Assembly: GCA_029863175.1 (NCBI GenBank)
Contig: JAOTVX010000039.1
Coordinates: 1 to 33,881, forward strand
Reading direction: 5' to 3'
From: Betaproteobacteria bacterium
Lineage (GTDB): Bacteria > Pseudomonadota > Gammaproteobacteria > Burkholderiales > SG8-41
DNA length: 33,881 nucleotides
Part shown: positions 1-15,165 of the stretch, one piece after another
How positions within the stretch are numbered: position 1 is the stretch's first letter
How the letters are laid out: every line of letters begins with the position of its first letter
The notes under the pieces: generated by a model
What the model saw: the letters and a program-made list of their open reading frames with translations, nothing else
Told to the model about the DNA's origin: nothing
Databases searched by the model: none
Translations under genes and position numbers: made by a program

Positions 1-3000
1 CTTGCGTCACCGAGACGCTCTCCCCGGTGAGCACGTTCAACCAATCGCCCGCCGGCGATTCGAGCACCGTGTCATGCCAGACCGCATCGCCGATCGGCGC
101 GAGCCCCGTCGGGTTAAGCCGCGCAAACCACCGCGGCACCACCACGATCAGCCCCACGTCGCCGTGTTGCCGCCAGAAGCTGCACACGTAAGTAGCGCGC
201 GGGCCGCGCACGCGCAAGGGAGTGCAGTCGCCCTCGCGAAACACCGTTTCGAGTTTCACGCGCAACTGCAGCAGGCGCCAGGTGACGTAGAGCTTCAAGC
301 GCCCGTCGTCCAACGCGGCTAAAAGCTCCGCAGCGTAGGGCCCCAACGCTGCGTCACCGTGCTCCGCCACGCGCTGCATTTCGGCAAGGCAGGCGGTCCG
401 GCGCGCGTAATCCACGGCCCGGCGGTTGTCGGGATCGACCAGGCTGAAATCCCACATTTCGTTGCCCTGGTAGACGTCGGGCACCCCCGGTACCGTCAGC
501 TTCAACACGACCTGCGAGATGCTGTTCATAAGCCCCATCCGCGCAACCTTGCGCTGGAACGGCAGGAATTCATCGAGAAAGGTGTGGCCCGAGCCCTGCA
601 CGAGCAGCGCGTCGATGAAACCGAGAGTCGCTTCCTCGTATGCGGCATTCGGCGTCATCCATGAGGTATGCACCTTTGCCTCGCGCACGGCTTTCAGCAT
701 CGTCCCCCGCATGCGCTCGCGGAGCACGGCAAGACCGGCCTCCTCGAGTCCCTCCAGCGGCCAGGCGCCGAGCAGGCTCTGGTAGAGGAAATACTCGTCA
801 TTCAGGCTCGGGGCGCGCTCCGCTCCCAGCTTGCCTTTCTTTGCGCGATTGACGCGCTCCCAGCGAATGACATTGGCACGCCACTCATCCGGTATCTCCG
901 AGAGCACGTTCAGTCGCGCGCGCACGTCCTCCGAGCGCTTGTTGTCGTGCGTGGAGGTGGCAAGCATCGCATGCGGCCAGTTCTTCTGCCGCTCCCGGTT
1001 CGCGCGATGAAAGGTCGTCAGCGTGACCCCGAACCGACGCGGATCTCCCCCGACCTCGTTCAGCGAAATCAAACGGTTGTAGATGTAGAAGGCCGTGTCC
1101 TCCATACCCTTCGCCGTGACCGGCGCAGTGTATTGCTGCAGTTTCATGGCGAAGGTCACGACCCGCTCCCGGAAAACGTCGCTCTTGCCGTCGGCAATCG
1201 AGGTGAGCATCACCTCGCGCACGAAATCGAACACGCTGATATCGCCCGCGGTGCTGCGCCGCTTCGCGGCTTCCACCGCCGTGTCCACGTGACGGCGGTC
1301 GTCGTCACTGACGCGACCCGGAGAAAGATAGGTGCGATAAACGGGGAAGCAGGCGACGACTTCGAATAGCGCGTTACGGACGTTATGAAGCGTGAAATCG
1401 CGCGTGTGATGGTCGGCTTCCGCAATGCGGGCAAGGGCGTTGGCGAGCACGTTGAGCTCGCCCGCGAGCGTGTTGCGCATGATGATCCGTTTCGAGCGGT
1501 AGAGGATCTCCTCGGCCGGCAGCACCTCGTGAGTGAAGGCGCGATAGAAGCGTTCGAGCCGCGCGCCTGCCGCCGAATCGAGGAACAGCCCGTTCAGCAG
1601 GTTCATGAATTCGTAACCCGTCGTGCCGTGCACGGGCCACTCCGCGGGCAGCCGCTCTTCGGTTTCGAGGATCTTCTCCACGACGACATACGTCGAGCGG
1701 AACGGCACGGCCCCTTCGGCCTGCACGGGCGGCACCTGCGCGCGCCGGTACTGCAGCCGGCGGAAGTATTGCAGCGGATCGAACAGGCCGTCGGGATGAT
1801 CGATGCGCAATCCATCGACCTTGCCCTCGTCGAGCAGCCGCAGCGCCAGCCGGTGGGTGAACTCGAAGACCTCCGGGTTCTCCATCCGCAGCGCGGCCAG
1901 GTCGTTGATGTCGAAGAACCGCCGGTAGTTGATCTCGCTCGTTGCCACGCGCCAGTAGGCAAGCCGGTAGGCCTCCGCCTCCAGCAGCGCGTGCAGCTCG
2001 GCGAAGGAGAGCGGTTCGCCGGGCGTACCATTGATTTCCTTCATGGCTTCGCCGATGAACCACGCGATGTCGGGCGAACGCGTCGCGAGCCCGGCGAGAT
2101 GCCGCTTGTGCACCTCTTTGTCGCGACGGCGCTCGGCGCGCTTTTCCGGCTGCACCTCGGTGCGGGGCGGCAGGTTCTGGAACGCCGTGACGAGGCTCTT
2201 GAATTCGTGCACGTCGGGATGTTCGACGCCAAGGCGCGCGTCGAGGCGCTCCGGCGCTCGCCCCAGAATTCGCGGGTACTGACGGGGGTTGATGGGAAAG
2301 CGGTGCCCGAAATACCACACGCTGAACTCGCCGTGCTCGGGATCGAAGACGAGCTTCAGCTCACCGCGTTCGAGCACGGCGCCGTACGGCTCGCCGAGCG
2401 CAGGGACCACCACCTTGTTCTCGATGCCCTCCTTCTCGGGATTCCAGTCGATGTCGAATACGTCCGCGTGCGTGGAGGCGGGGCCGTTCTCGAGAACGTC
2501 GAGCCAGTATCCGTTGTCGGCCCCCATCACCCCCATGTGGTTCGGGACCATGTCCATCAACTGGCCCATGCCGTGCGCCTTCAGCGCCGCAACGAAGCGC
2601 TCGAAATCCTCCTCCGAGCCGATCTCCGGATTAAGCATGCCGTGATCGATGATGTCGTAGCCGTGCAGGCTTCCCGCCCGCGCCTTGAGGTAGGGCGAGC
2701 AGTAGACATGCGAGATGCCAAGGGCCGCGAGGTACGGCACCAGCTCGGTCGCGTGGGAAAATCGGAAATCACGGTGTAGCTGCAAGCGGTAGGTCGCACG
2801 CGGGATGATCGCCACCGCCTCAGGAACGGCGGGCGCCTTCTGCTGTGCGCGGGCGCCCGTGCCGCGCTCGCGCCGCAGGGCCTCGGCAAGCGCCTTCACG
2901 TGGGCATCCGCCTCCCAATCCTCGAGATTGAGGGGAAGTTTGCGCTGCCAGTTGGGGTACTGATCGGTCGTCGCCGGCAGGTTCACCTGCTCGAGCTGGC

Positions 3001-5056
3001 CGAACACGTCCTCCATCTGGACCATCATCAACTGGGCGCGGCTGCGCGCGATGTAGACATGGATCGCAAGCGCCAATTCCGGCGTCATTTCCGGCGCCGA
3101 CACCGCATGTATCGTCATCCCCGCCGGCAGGAGCTTTTCGCGTTCCAGTGCGACCAGAAGCCGCGTGCGATCCTGGGCCCGGTCAATCGCTTGCTGCGTC
3201 CGCAGCTGCTCCGAGGGATAGAGATTCAGCTGCGCGCGAAGATCAAGATCGTGTCCCAGCCAGAAACTCTTCAGCGTGGGAAGGTCGTGTGTGCTCGCGG
3301 CGGCGAGCGCCTGGTCGGGATACTCGGCCGGCGCCTTAAAGCTGCCATCCGCCTCCTTCTCGAAGAGCAGCAGCCGGTAGGAGAGCACGCCCGCCGCCTG
3401 CAGGTATTCGGCGAGGCCTTCGGGCAGCGTGCCCAGGTCCTCGCCGATCACCATGCAGCGATTGCGGTGGCTCTCCAGCGCGAGGATGCCGACCAGATCC
3501 TGGAGCGGATAATGGACATAGGCTCCCTCCTCCGGGGACGCGTCCGGCGGCACCCAGTACAGGCGCAGGAGGCCCATCACGTGGTCGATGCGCAGCGCGC
3601 CCGAGTGCTTCATGTTGGCGCGCAACGTTGCGATGAACGGCGCGTACGCCGATTCGACCAGCCGCTCCGGAATGATCGGCGGCAGGCCCCAGTTCTGCCC
3701 GTGTAGGTTGAACTCGTCGGGCGGTGCGCCGATGCTGACCGACTCGGCGTAGAGCTCCTGCCAGGCCCACGCTTCGGCTCCCGCGCGGTCGACGGACACG
3801 GCAAGATCCTGGTAGAGACCGACCGTCAGCCCGAGCTCCAGCGAGCGCTGTCCGCACGCAGCGAGCTGCTCCTCGGCGAGCCATTGTAGCCAGGCGTAGA
3901 ACTCGACGCGCTCGCGGTTGGCGTCCAGGAACTCATGCACCGCCGGCGCGGCAGGATTGCGAAACGGCTCCGGCCAGACCGGCCAGCCCCACACGTCCGC
4001 GTCCTGAGCGTGGAAACTCTCCTGTAACGCGTGGTACAGCGCAAAGTGCAGCAGCGGCTCGCCGCCCTCGGAGAGGTACCGAGCGAACGCGGCGCCCCGC
4101 GGCCTTTCCGCCAACTGGTGCCGCTCCCGAAAGTGGCGGTAGACGGCGCGCAGCGCACCGAGCTTCGCCTCGGCGAGCCCCGGATAATCGACGAGCTCCG
4201 CGCTGCGCAGCGCGCGCAGCCGCGCCTGGAACGGGAGCTCCGCCATGAGATTTCGCGCCGCCTCGCACTCGGCAAACTCCGGAACGGCCTCGACGTCGAG
4301 ATAGAGCGGGTTGAGGTAGACGCGGCTCGACGGACTGTACGGGCTGATGTGCCCCGGGTTGTGAGGAAAAAGCGCGTGCAGGGGATTCAGCCCCACGATG
4401 CCGGCGCCCGCGCGCGCCGCAATCTCGAGCGCGTTCTTCAGGTCGGTGAAATCCCCGATGCCCCAGTTATGGCCGCTCCGGACGGCATAGAGCTGCAGAG
4501 CGGGACCCCACACCCGGCCGCCCTCCCCGAGCCCCGGCGGAAGAAAACAGCGCGCGGGAGCGATGATCAGCGTCATGGCGACGGGCGCGCCCGCTTGCAG
4601 CTCCTCGAGCGAAAAACGGTGATAGCCGCTGGGAAGACGCTCGCGCCATTCGAAGACGGCCTTGGTGTAACGCACGCCGCCGATCTCGTTATTGGCGATT
4701 CTCTGCAGCGCCGAGGCGCGGGTCTCGCCGCTGCGCGTCTCGCCCGTCTCCAGCGTGAGCGTCCAGCGCAGCGACCGGGTCGCAGCCTGCTCGTCGAAGC
4801 AGATTTCCCAGTGATAGGTCGGTGCGTCCGCACGGCAAACCACGACGGCTGGAAGCCCGCGCTGCCAAACCCGCCGCTCGCGTTCCTCGAGAGCCGCCGC
4901 CACGCCGGACTCGTCCGCGATCACGCCCATTCCCTGGAGCAACGCGAGTCGCGTCGCATCGGACGTGTCGTGCGTGCCGCCCCAGATATCCGTGTAGTCT
5001 GCCGCGATCCCGACGTGCTCGCACAGGAGATGCAGATCGCTGCGGGCGTCGCTCAT
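1..5056 (-). CDS. malQ-treY: MalQ-TreY fusion: 4-alpha-glucanotransferase / malto-oligosyltrehalose synthase (C-terminus cut by window edge)
   Basis: One uninterrupted minus-strand frame of 1685 codons; I checked every codon for stops. Residues 1 to about 735 are an E. coli-type MalQ (GH77) with N-terminal domain and the block SGHNWGIGDF. Its catalytic residues are D491 (LRIDHVMGL), E539 (VIGEDLGTLP) and D591 (STHDLPTL). MalQ disproportionates malto-oligosaccharides in the cytoplasm. From about residue 748 (ATYRLQLHRDFRF) the chain is a TreY (GH13) with D1086 (GLRIDHPDGL), E1127 (VVEKILETEE) and D1371 (STHDNKRSED). TreY converts the reducing-end alpha-1,4 bond of a maltodextrin to the alpha,alpha-1,1 bond of maltooligosyltrehalose, the substrate of TreZ encoded just upstream. 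The TreY part shows about 940 residues, so only a short C-terminal piece should be missing. The ATG follows the treZ TGA by one base, suggesting translational coupling. MalQ and TreY are more often separate proteins. Confidence 0.95.
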   Translation of the reverse strand, partial: MSDARSDLHLLCEHVGIAADYTDIWGGTHDTSDATRLALLQGMGVIADESGVAAALEERERRVWQRGLPAVVVCRADAPTYHWEICFDEQAATRSLRWTLTLETGETRSGETRASALQRIANNEIGGVRYTKAVFEWRERLPSGYHRFSLEELQAGAPVAMTLIIAPARCFLPPGLGEGGRVWGPALQLYAVRSGHNWGIGDFTDLKNALEIAARAGAGIVGLNPLHALFPHNPGHISPYSPSSRVYLNPLYLDVEAVPEFAECEAARNLMAELPFQARLRALRSAELVDYPGLAEAKLGALRAVYRHFRERHQLAERPRGAAFARYLSEGGEPLLHFALYHALQESFHAQDADVWGWPVWPEPFRNPAAPAVHEFLDANRERVEFYAWLQWLAEEQLAACGQRSLELGLTVGLYQDLAVSVDRAGAEAWAWQELYAESVSIGAPPDEFNLHGQNWGLPPIIPERLVESAYAPFIATLRANMKHSGALRIDHVMGLLRLYWVPPDASPEEGAYVHYPLQDLVGILALESHRNRCMVIGEDLGTLPEGLAEYLQAAGVLSYRLLLFEKEADGSFKAPAEYPDQALAAASTHDLPTLKSFWLGHDLDLRAQLNLYPSEQLRTQQAIDRAQDRTRLLVALEREKLLPAGMTIHAVSAPEMTPELALAIHVYIARSRAQLMMVQMEDVFGQLEQVNLPATTDQYPNWQRKLPLNLEDWEADAHVKALAEALRRERGTGARAQQKAPAVPEAVAIIPRATYRLQLHRDFRFSHATELVPYLAALGISHVYCSPYLKARAGSLHGYDIIDHGMLNPEIGSEEDFERFVAALKAHGMGQLMDMVPNHMGVMGADNGYWLDVLENGPASTHADVFDIDWNPEKEGIENKVVVPALGEPYGAVLERGELKLVFDPEHGEFSVWYFGHRFPINPRQYPRILGRAPERLDARLGVEHPDVHEFKSLVTAFQNLPPRTEVQPEKRAERRRDKEVHKRHLAGLATRSPDIAWFIGEAMKEINGTPGEPLSFAELHALLEAEAYRLAYWRVATSEINYRRFFDINDLAALRMENPEVFEFTHRLALRLLDEGKVDGLRIDHPDGLFDPLQYFRRLQYRRAQVPPVQAEGAVPFRSTYVVVEKILETEERLPAEWPVHGTTGYEFMNLLNGLFLDSAAGARLERFYRAFTHEVLPAEEILYRSKRIIMRNTLAGELNVLANALARIAEADHHTRDFTLHNVRNALFEVVACFPVYRTYLSPGRVSDDDRRHVDTAVEAAKRRSTAGDISVFDFVREVMLTSIADGKSDVFRERVVTFAMKLQQYTAPVTAKGMEDTAFYIYNRLISLNEVGGDPRRFGVTLTTFHRANRERQKNWPHAMLATSTHDNKRSEDVRARLNVLSEIPDEWRANVIRWERVNRAKKGKLGAERAPSLNDEYFLYQSLLGAWPLEGLEEAGLAVLRERMRGTMLKAVREAKVHTSWMTPNAAYEEATLGFIDALLVQGSGHTFLDEFLPFQRKVARMGLMNSISQVVLKLTVPGVPDVYQGNEMWDFSLVDPDNRRAVDYARRTACLAEMQRVAEHGDAALGPYAAELLAALDDGRLKLYVTWRLLQLRVKLETVFREGDCTPLRVRGPRATYVCSFWRQHGDVGLIVVVPRWFARLNPTGLAPIGDAVWHDTVLESPAGDWLNVLTGESVSVTQ

Positions 5057-5057
5057 C

Positions 5058-6889
5058 TCACTCGTCTCCCGCTGCCAGATAGACCGCAGCGGCGAATGCC
5101 GGCAGCCGGCCGGCCGCAAGCGCGGTGCCTGCGTCGCGCGGCTCGCAATGGAGTAAGGCGCCGACCGGCGGCCCAGAAATCGCAACCGGTATCGAAGCGA
5201 GATTCAAGTACACGGTGAGATCGCTGCCATCTCCAAGCTTCCAGGCGACAGCGAGTGCGCCATCACCGAGCACCTCAAAGCGGCTGGCGTGGCCGCCCAT
5301 GCCACCGAGTCGCGGCACGATGTGCTCGCGGCGCACGCCGAGTAACTCACGATAGAATGCCAGCCAGCCCGCATGCGTCTCGCGGCCCGTGCAATTCCAG
5401 TCGAGCTTGCTTCGCGCAAAGGTGTCTGGCGCGTTCGGGTCGGGAATCGAGGCCTGCGCCGCCGAATCGCTGAACCGGGCAAAACGCGCAAACTCGCGGC
5501 GCCGGCCTTCCGTTACTGCGGCTGCGAGCTCCATTCCGAAATCGCAGAAGAAAAGAAACGGAGTGCTGGCCCCGAACTCCTCGCCCATGAACAGCATCGG
5601 TGGAGCCGGCGCCAGGAGCCAGGCCACGGTTGCAGCACGCAGCGGCGCTTCCTGCGCCAGCATGGACAGACGCTCGCCGAAGGCGCGGTTGCCCACCTGG
5701 TCGTGCGTCTGGATGAAGGACACGAATGCCGCCGGCGGGAGCTGCGCGCTCGGCTCACCGCGCGCGGCTCGATCGCGATAGGGCGACATATCCCCCTGTT
5801 GCGCGAAGCCTTCAGCGAGGCAGCGTCCCAGATACCACGCCGGGCGCTCGGCGTAGTCGGAATAGTAGCCGTCGGCTTCGCCCGTCAGCAGCACGTGAAA
5901 GGCATGGTGAATGTCGTCATTCCATTGCGCCGTGTGCCAGCGGGGCCGGCCAGAATCGGTCCTGACCAGGTAACGCGACTGGTTCTTGTCGTTCTCGAGC
6001 ACGAGATGCACCTCGCGCCCGGCGCCGGGCCCCCGGCGCACGCGCTCAGCCAGCTCCACCAGGATGTCGGGCGTCGAGTCGTCGGCAATCGCGTGCACCG
6101 CGTCGAGCCTCAGACCGTCCAGGTGGAATTCCTCGAGCCAGTAGAGCGCGTTGTGGACGAAGAAGTCGCGCACAGGGCGGCTGCCCAGGTCATCAAAATT
6201 GATGGCCGCGCCCCAGGGCGTGTGATGGCGCTCGGTGAAAAATTGTTTCGCGTAGACGTGCAGGTAATTGCCTTCCGGCCCGAAGTGGTTGTAGACCACG
6301 TCGAGAAACACCATCAGCCCGCGAGCGTGCGCCGCCGCCACGAGTCGCTTGAGATCCTCCGGACGGCCATACGCGGCGTCCGGTGCGAACGGCAGCACGC
6401 CGTCGTAGCCCCAACCGCGCTTTCCGGGGAAATCGGCGACCGGCATCAGTTCGAGAGCCGTGACGCCCAATCGGACCAGATGGTCGAGCCGGGCCTCAAC
6501 GCCCGCGAACGTCCCTTCGGGCGAAAATGTGCCGATGTGCAACTCGTAAATGACCGCTTCCTCCCACGGGCGTCCGCGCCAGCCGTCGTCGGGCCATGCG
6601 AATGCCGTGGGCACGACCACCTCGCTCGCACCGTGCACGTCATCCGGGTTGAAGCGCGAAGCGGGGTCAGGAACTTCCAGCTCGCCGTCGATACGATAGC
6701 GGTAACGCGTTCCGGCCGGCGCCTCGACCACGAGCTCGCGCCAGCCCTCGCCCGCAGCCGGCATGGGCAAGGGCGCGCCGCCGCCGCCGAGCACCAGGTC
6801 GACCGTTTGTGCCGTGGGCGCCCACAGCCGGAAGCGCGTGCGATTCCCTTCGGCCGGCTCTGCGCCGAACGGCATCTGGTGCATTCTTT

Positions 6890-6893
<4 letters not shown>
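5058..6893 (-). CDS. treZ: Malto-oligosyltrehalose trehalohydrolase TreZ
   Basis: 611 residues, normal for the family. TreZ hydrolyses the alpha-1,4 bond next to the trehalose end of maltooligosyltrehalose and releases free trehalose in the cytoplasm. An N-terminal carbohydrate-binding/isoamylase-N-like domain (about 15-105, RFRLWAPTA) precedes the GH13 barrel. The nucleophile is D264 (GLRLDAVHAI), the acid/base E300 (HLVLENDKN) and the third acid D398 (IQTHDQVGN). The first ATG overlaps the glgX stop as ATGA, so the two are likely translationally coupled. A second possible start lies three codons in (MHQMPFG). The next gene, malQ-treY, supplies its substrate. The combination and motifs make the assignment firm; GlgB-like activity is ruled out by the TreZ-type AVHAI and QTHDQ blocks. 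Confidence 0.96.
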
Positions 6894-9019
<2,126 letters not shown>

Positions 9020-9091
9020 CGGAATTTCCTTTCATCGCACGAGTGCGCGGCCGCGAGCGACGCTGCCGCCCCCCCCGCACGCGAGACGGCG

Positions 9092-9772
9092 TCATTCGTC
9101 TTTTTTGTCCTGCCGCGGCAACCAGCGCTCGAGCAGCCCGGCGGCCCACCGCTGCCCGCCGATCCCAAATGCCAGCGCAAGCGCGAACACGACACCCGCC
9201 AGAATGATGAGGAAACTCTGGCGAATGATGTCGCCGCCGACGTTCATCTGGTCAAGCGCAATCAGCACGACGAACACGACGATCGCGTACTGGGAGAGCT
9301 TGCCGAGCAGCTCGGCATCCTGGATCCCGACATTGCTGCAGTAGGCGACAACGCTATTGTAGATGAAGCGCGCAAAGTAGGCGCCGAACGCGAGAATCAG
9401 CAGCGCCACGATCACTTTCGGCACGAACGTGACCACCTGACCGAACAGATCGGTGATGTAGGTAAGCCCCAGGCTGTTGAACGCGATCACCAGCGTCGCG
9501 AAAATCACGAGCCAGTAGACGAGCGTACCGAAAATGTCAGTCGTATCGCTTTCGATGCCGCCCTGCCGCAGAAAGGCGTCCATCCCGGCATGCTCGGTCA
9601 GCACGTTGAAATTGACTGCCCGCAGCGCCCTCACGACCACGAACCGGATGATCTTCGCGAACAGCCAGCCCGCGACGAGCACGGTAAACGCGAGCGCAAG
9701 CCGCGGCAGAAATATGCCGACTTGCGCGAGAAAGGCCTTGAGCGGTTCAAGAAGCATATCGACCTTTTCCAT
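9092..9772 (-). CDS. Small mechanosensitive-channel-like membrane protein (conserved TM-helix repeat family)
   Basis: 226 residues from an ATG with a very strong Shine-Dalgarno (GGAGGAGGT, about four bases upstream). The frame stays open further upstream, but that stretch lies inside treS and has no such site. About five hydrophobic segments are visible: roughly 19-48, 80-103, 112-138, 158-175 and 184-205. The last ends in ALAFGIGGQ, the glycine-rich signature of the TM-helix repeat found in MscS-related proteins. There is no MscS beta domain after it, so this is not a canonical MscS. It probably sits in the inner membrane as an oligomeric channel or channel-like protein. It lies inside the trehalose operon between treS and glgX, which suggests a link to osmotic adjustment; that role is inferred. 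The C-terminus is charged (RQDKKDE). Confidence 0.8.
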   Translation of the reverse strand: MEKVDMLLEPLKAFLAQVGIFLPRLALAFTVLVAGWLFAKIIRFVVVRALRAVNFNVLTEHAGMDAFLRQGGIESDTTDIFGTLVYWLVIFATLVIAFNSLGLTYITDLFGQVVTFVPKVIVALLILAFGAYFARFIYNSVVAYCSNVGIQDAELLGKLSQYAIVVFVVLIALDQMNVGGDIIRQSFLIILAGVVFALALAFGIGGQRWAAGLLERWLPRQDKKDE

Positions 9773-9807
9773 GTGCACCTCCTCCGATACGTTTTGTGAT
9801 GCCCGCG

Positions 9808-13128
<3,321 letters not shown>

Positions 13129-13136
13129 GACGGATC

Positions 13137-15137
13137 TCAGGCAAACTGCTCGAAATCACGCTCGGAGCGCAGGCGCTTCTTCACCACGAAGACGTGCGCC
13201 GGACAAACCTGCGGATTGAGCGCCACATAGTTGCGCGCGCCCTGCCACAAGTAGCTCGTTCCGCTGAGCAGGTCTTCGACCTCATAGGAACGTTCACGAT
13301 GAATACCCAACTCGTCGAGCGGCACCTCGAGCCAGCCCGACTGCGGGTGATGCGGATCCAGATTGACGACCATGATGACGACGTTCGAGCGGTCATCGGT
13401 GTATTTCGCATAACAGAGTAGCTCGTCGTTATCGACCACGATGAACCGGATGTTCCATTCCTGCTGCAGCGCCGGGTTCTCCCGCCGGGCGCGGTTCACC
13501 GCGACGACCAGCGCGCGCAGGCTTTCGGGCCTGGCCAGATCCCAGAACCGAACCTCGTACTTTTCGGAGTTGCGGTACTCCTCGGTGCCCGGCTCGCGCG
13601 GCACGTTCTCGCAGTGCTCGAACGCCGGCCCGTAGATGCCATAGTTCGCGCCGAGCGTGGCGGCGAGCGCGAGGCGCGTTATGAAGGCCGGACGGCCGCC
13701 GTGCTGGAGGTAGGCGGTGAGAATGTCGGGCGTGTTGGGCCAGTGATTGGGCCGGAAGTACTCGCGCGAAGCATGGCTCGAGAGCTCAGTAAAATATTCG
13801 GTCAGCTCCGGCTTCGTGTTGCGCCATGGAAAGTAGGTGTACGACTGAGTGAACCCGAGTTTCGCCAGCCGCTGCATCACCTTGGGCCGCGTGAACGCCT
13901 CCGACAGGAACATCACTTCCGGGGAATCACGCTTGACTTCCGCGATAAGCCATTCCCAGAACGCGAACGGCTTGGTGTGCGGATTATCGACCCGGAAGAT
14001 CGTGACCCCCTGCTCCACCCAGAATGTGAACACGCTCTTCAACTCCTGCCACAGCGCCAGCCAGTCGTCACACTCGAAATTGAAGGGATAGATGTCCTCG
14101 TACTTCTTGGGCGGGTTCTCCGCGTACTGCACGGTTCCATCCGGGCGCCAGCGGAACCACTGCGGATGCTGCTGGACGTAGGGGTGGTCCGGCGCGCACT
14201 GGAAGGCGATGTCGATCGCGACCTCGATCCCGAGCTCGCGCGCCGCTGCCACCAGGCGCCGGAAATCGTCGAGCGTGCCCAGCGCGGGATTCACCGCCTT
14301 GTGCCCGCCCTCGTGAGAGCCGATCGCCCACGGGCTGCCGGGATCGTCCGGCGTCGCTTTGAGCGCATTGTTCCGGCCCTTGCGGTTCACGCGTCCGATG
14401 GGGTGTATCGGCGGCAGATAGAGCACATCGAAGCCGAGCTCGGCTACATACGCAAGCCGCGTCTCGCAATCGCGGAAGGTGCCGTGCCGCCCCGGCGCAT
14501 CGGCCGTCGAGCGCGGAAACATTTCGTACCAGGCGCTGCAGCGTCCCCGCGGTGGATCGACCGTGAGCGGCAGCTCGGGCGAAAAAGTCTGGTCCAGGCT
14601 GCGGTCCGGATAACGGTTCATCAGCGTCTGTAATTCGTCGCCGAGGGTAAGCACCTGGCGCGCCTCGAGCTCGCCCGCGCCTTTCATCTTGTCTGCAATG
14701 CCCGATAGCGTCCGCGCATCAACGCCCTTGGCCCGCGCGGCGGCCTGTGCCACGAGCTCTGCGCCGGTCTGCAGCGCGAGCGCCATGTCAGGCGCCTCGA
14801 TGCGCTTCGCGAAGTCCTTTCGCCAGGAGAGAAAACCGTCGACCCAGGCGCTCACGGTGTAGCGGTAACGTCCCGGCGCTCCGACCTGAAACTCGCCGCG
14901 CCACCGGTCATTGTCCGCAAACCGCATCTCGGTCTCGGTCCATGCCGCCGCTTCCTCCCTGCGGTAACGCAGCATGCAACGCAGGGTGTCGTGGCCATCG
15001 CCAAACACGTCTGCTTCAACGACCAGGCGCTCGCCGGCGGCCCGCTTGGCGGGAAATCGCCCGCCGTCAACCGCAGGGTAGAGGTGCTCGATGACCGCGC
15101 GGCGGCGTCCCTCGTCCGGCATGCTTTTTCCTGTCAT
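13137..15137 (-). CDS. glgE: Alpha-1,4-glucan:maltose-1-phosphate maltosyltransferase GlgE
   Basis: 666 residues with the chosen ATG, which follows a GGAGG Shine-Dalgarno by eight bases. The frame is open further upstream but would overlap glgB by about 190 bases without homology. GlgE (GH13_3) transfers maltosyl units from alpha-maltose-1-phosphate to the non-reducing end of alpha-1,4-glucan. An N-terminal domain (about 15-115) is followed by a helical insertion, then the barrel with WYEMFPRS (203-210), LPPIHPIGR, the nucleophile D384 (FRVDNPHTKPF) and the acid/base E413 (FLSEAFTRP). The 29-residue spacing matches the D394/E423 pair reported for Streptomyces GlgE. A second in-frame ATG five codons in, preceded by AGGA, is also possible. 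It sits between glgB and treS-mak, the classic GlgE pathway order. Confidence 0.95.
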   Translation of the reverse strand: MTGKSMPDEGRRRAVIEHLYPAVDGGRFPAKRAAGERLVVEADVFGDGHDTLRCMLRYRREEAAAWTETEMRFADNDRWRGEFQVGAPGRYRYTVSAWVDGFLSWRKDFAKRIEAPDMALALQTGAELVAQAAARAKGVDARTLSGIADKMKGAGELEARQVLTLGDELQTLMNRYPDRSLDQTFSPELPLTVDPPRGRCSAWYEMFPRSTADAPGRHGTFRDCETRLAYVAELGFDVLYLPPIHPIGRVNRKGRNNALKATPDDPGSPWAIGSHEGGHKAVNPALGTLDDFRRLVAAARELGIEVAIDIAFQCAPDHPYVQQHPQWFRWRPDGTVQYAENPPKKYEDIYPFNFECDDWLALWQELKSVFTFWVEQGVTIFRVDNPHTKPFAFWEWLIAEVKRDSPEVMFLSEAFTRPKVMQRLAKLGFTQSYTYFPWRNTKPELTEYFTELSSHASREYFRPNHWPNTPDILTAYLQHGGRPAFITRLALAATLGANYGIYGPAFEHCENVPREPGTEEYRNSEKYEVRFWDLARPESLRALVVAVNRARRENPALQQEWNIRFIVVDNDELLCYAKYTDDRSNVVIMVVNLDPHHPQSGWLEVPLDELGIHRERSYEVEDLLSGTSYLWQGARNYVALNPQVCPAHVFVVKKRLRSERDFEQFA

Positions 15138-15165
15138 CCTTGATTCCTCCGTCCGGAACGACCCC

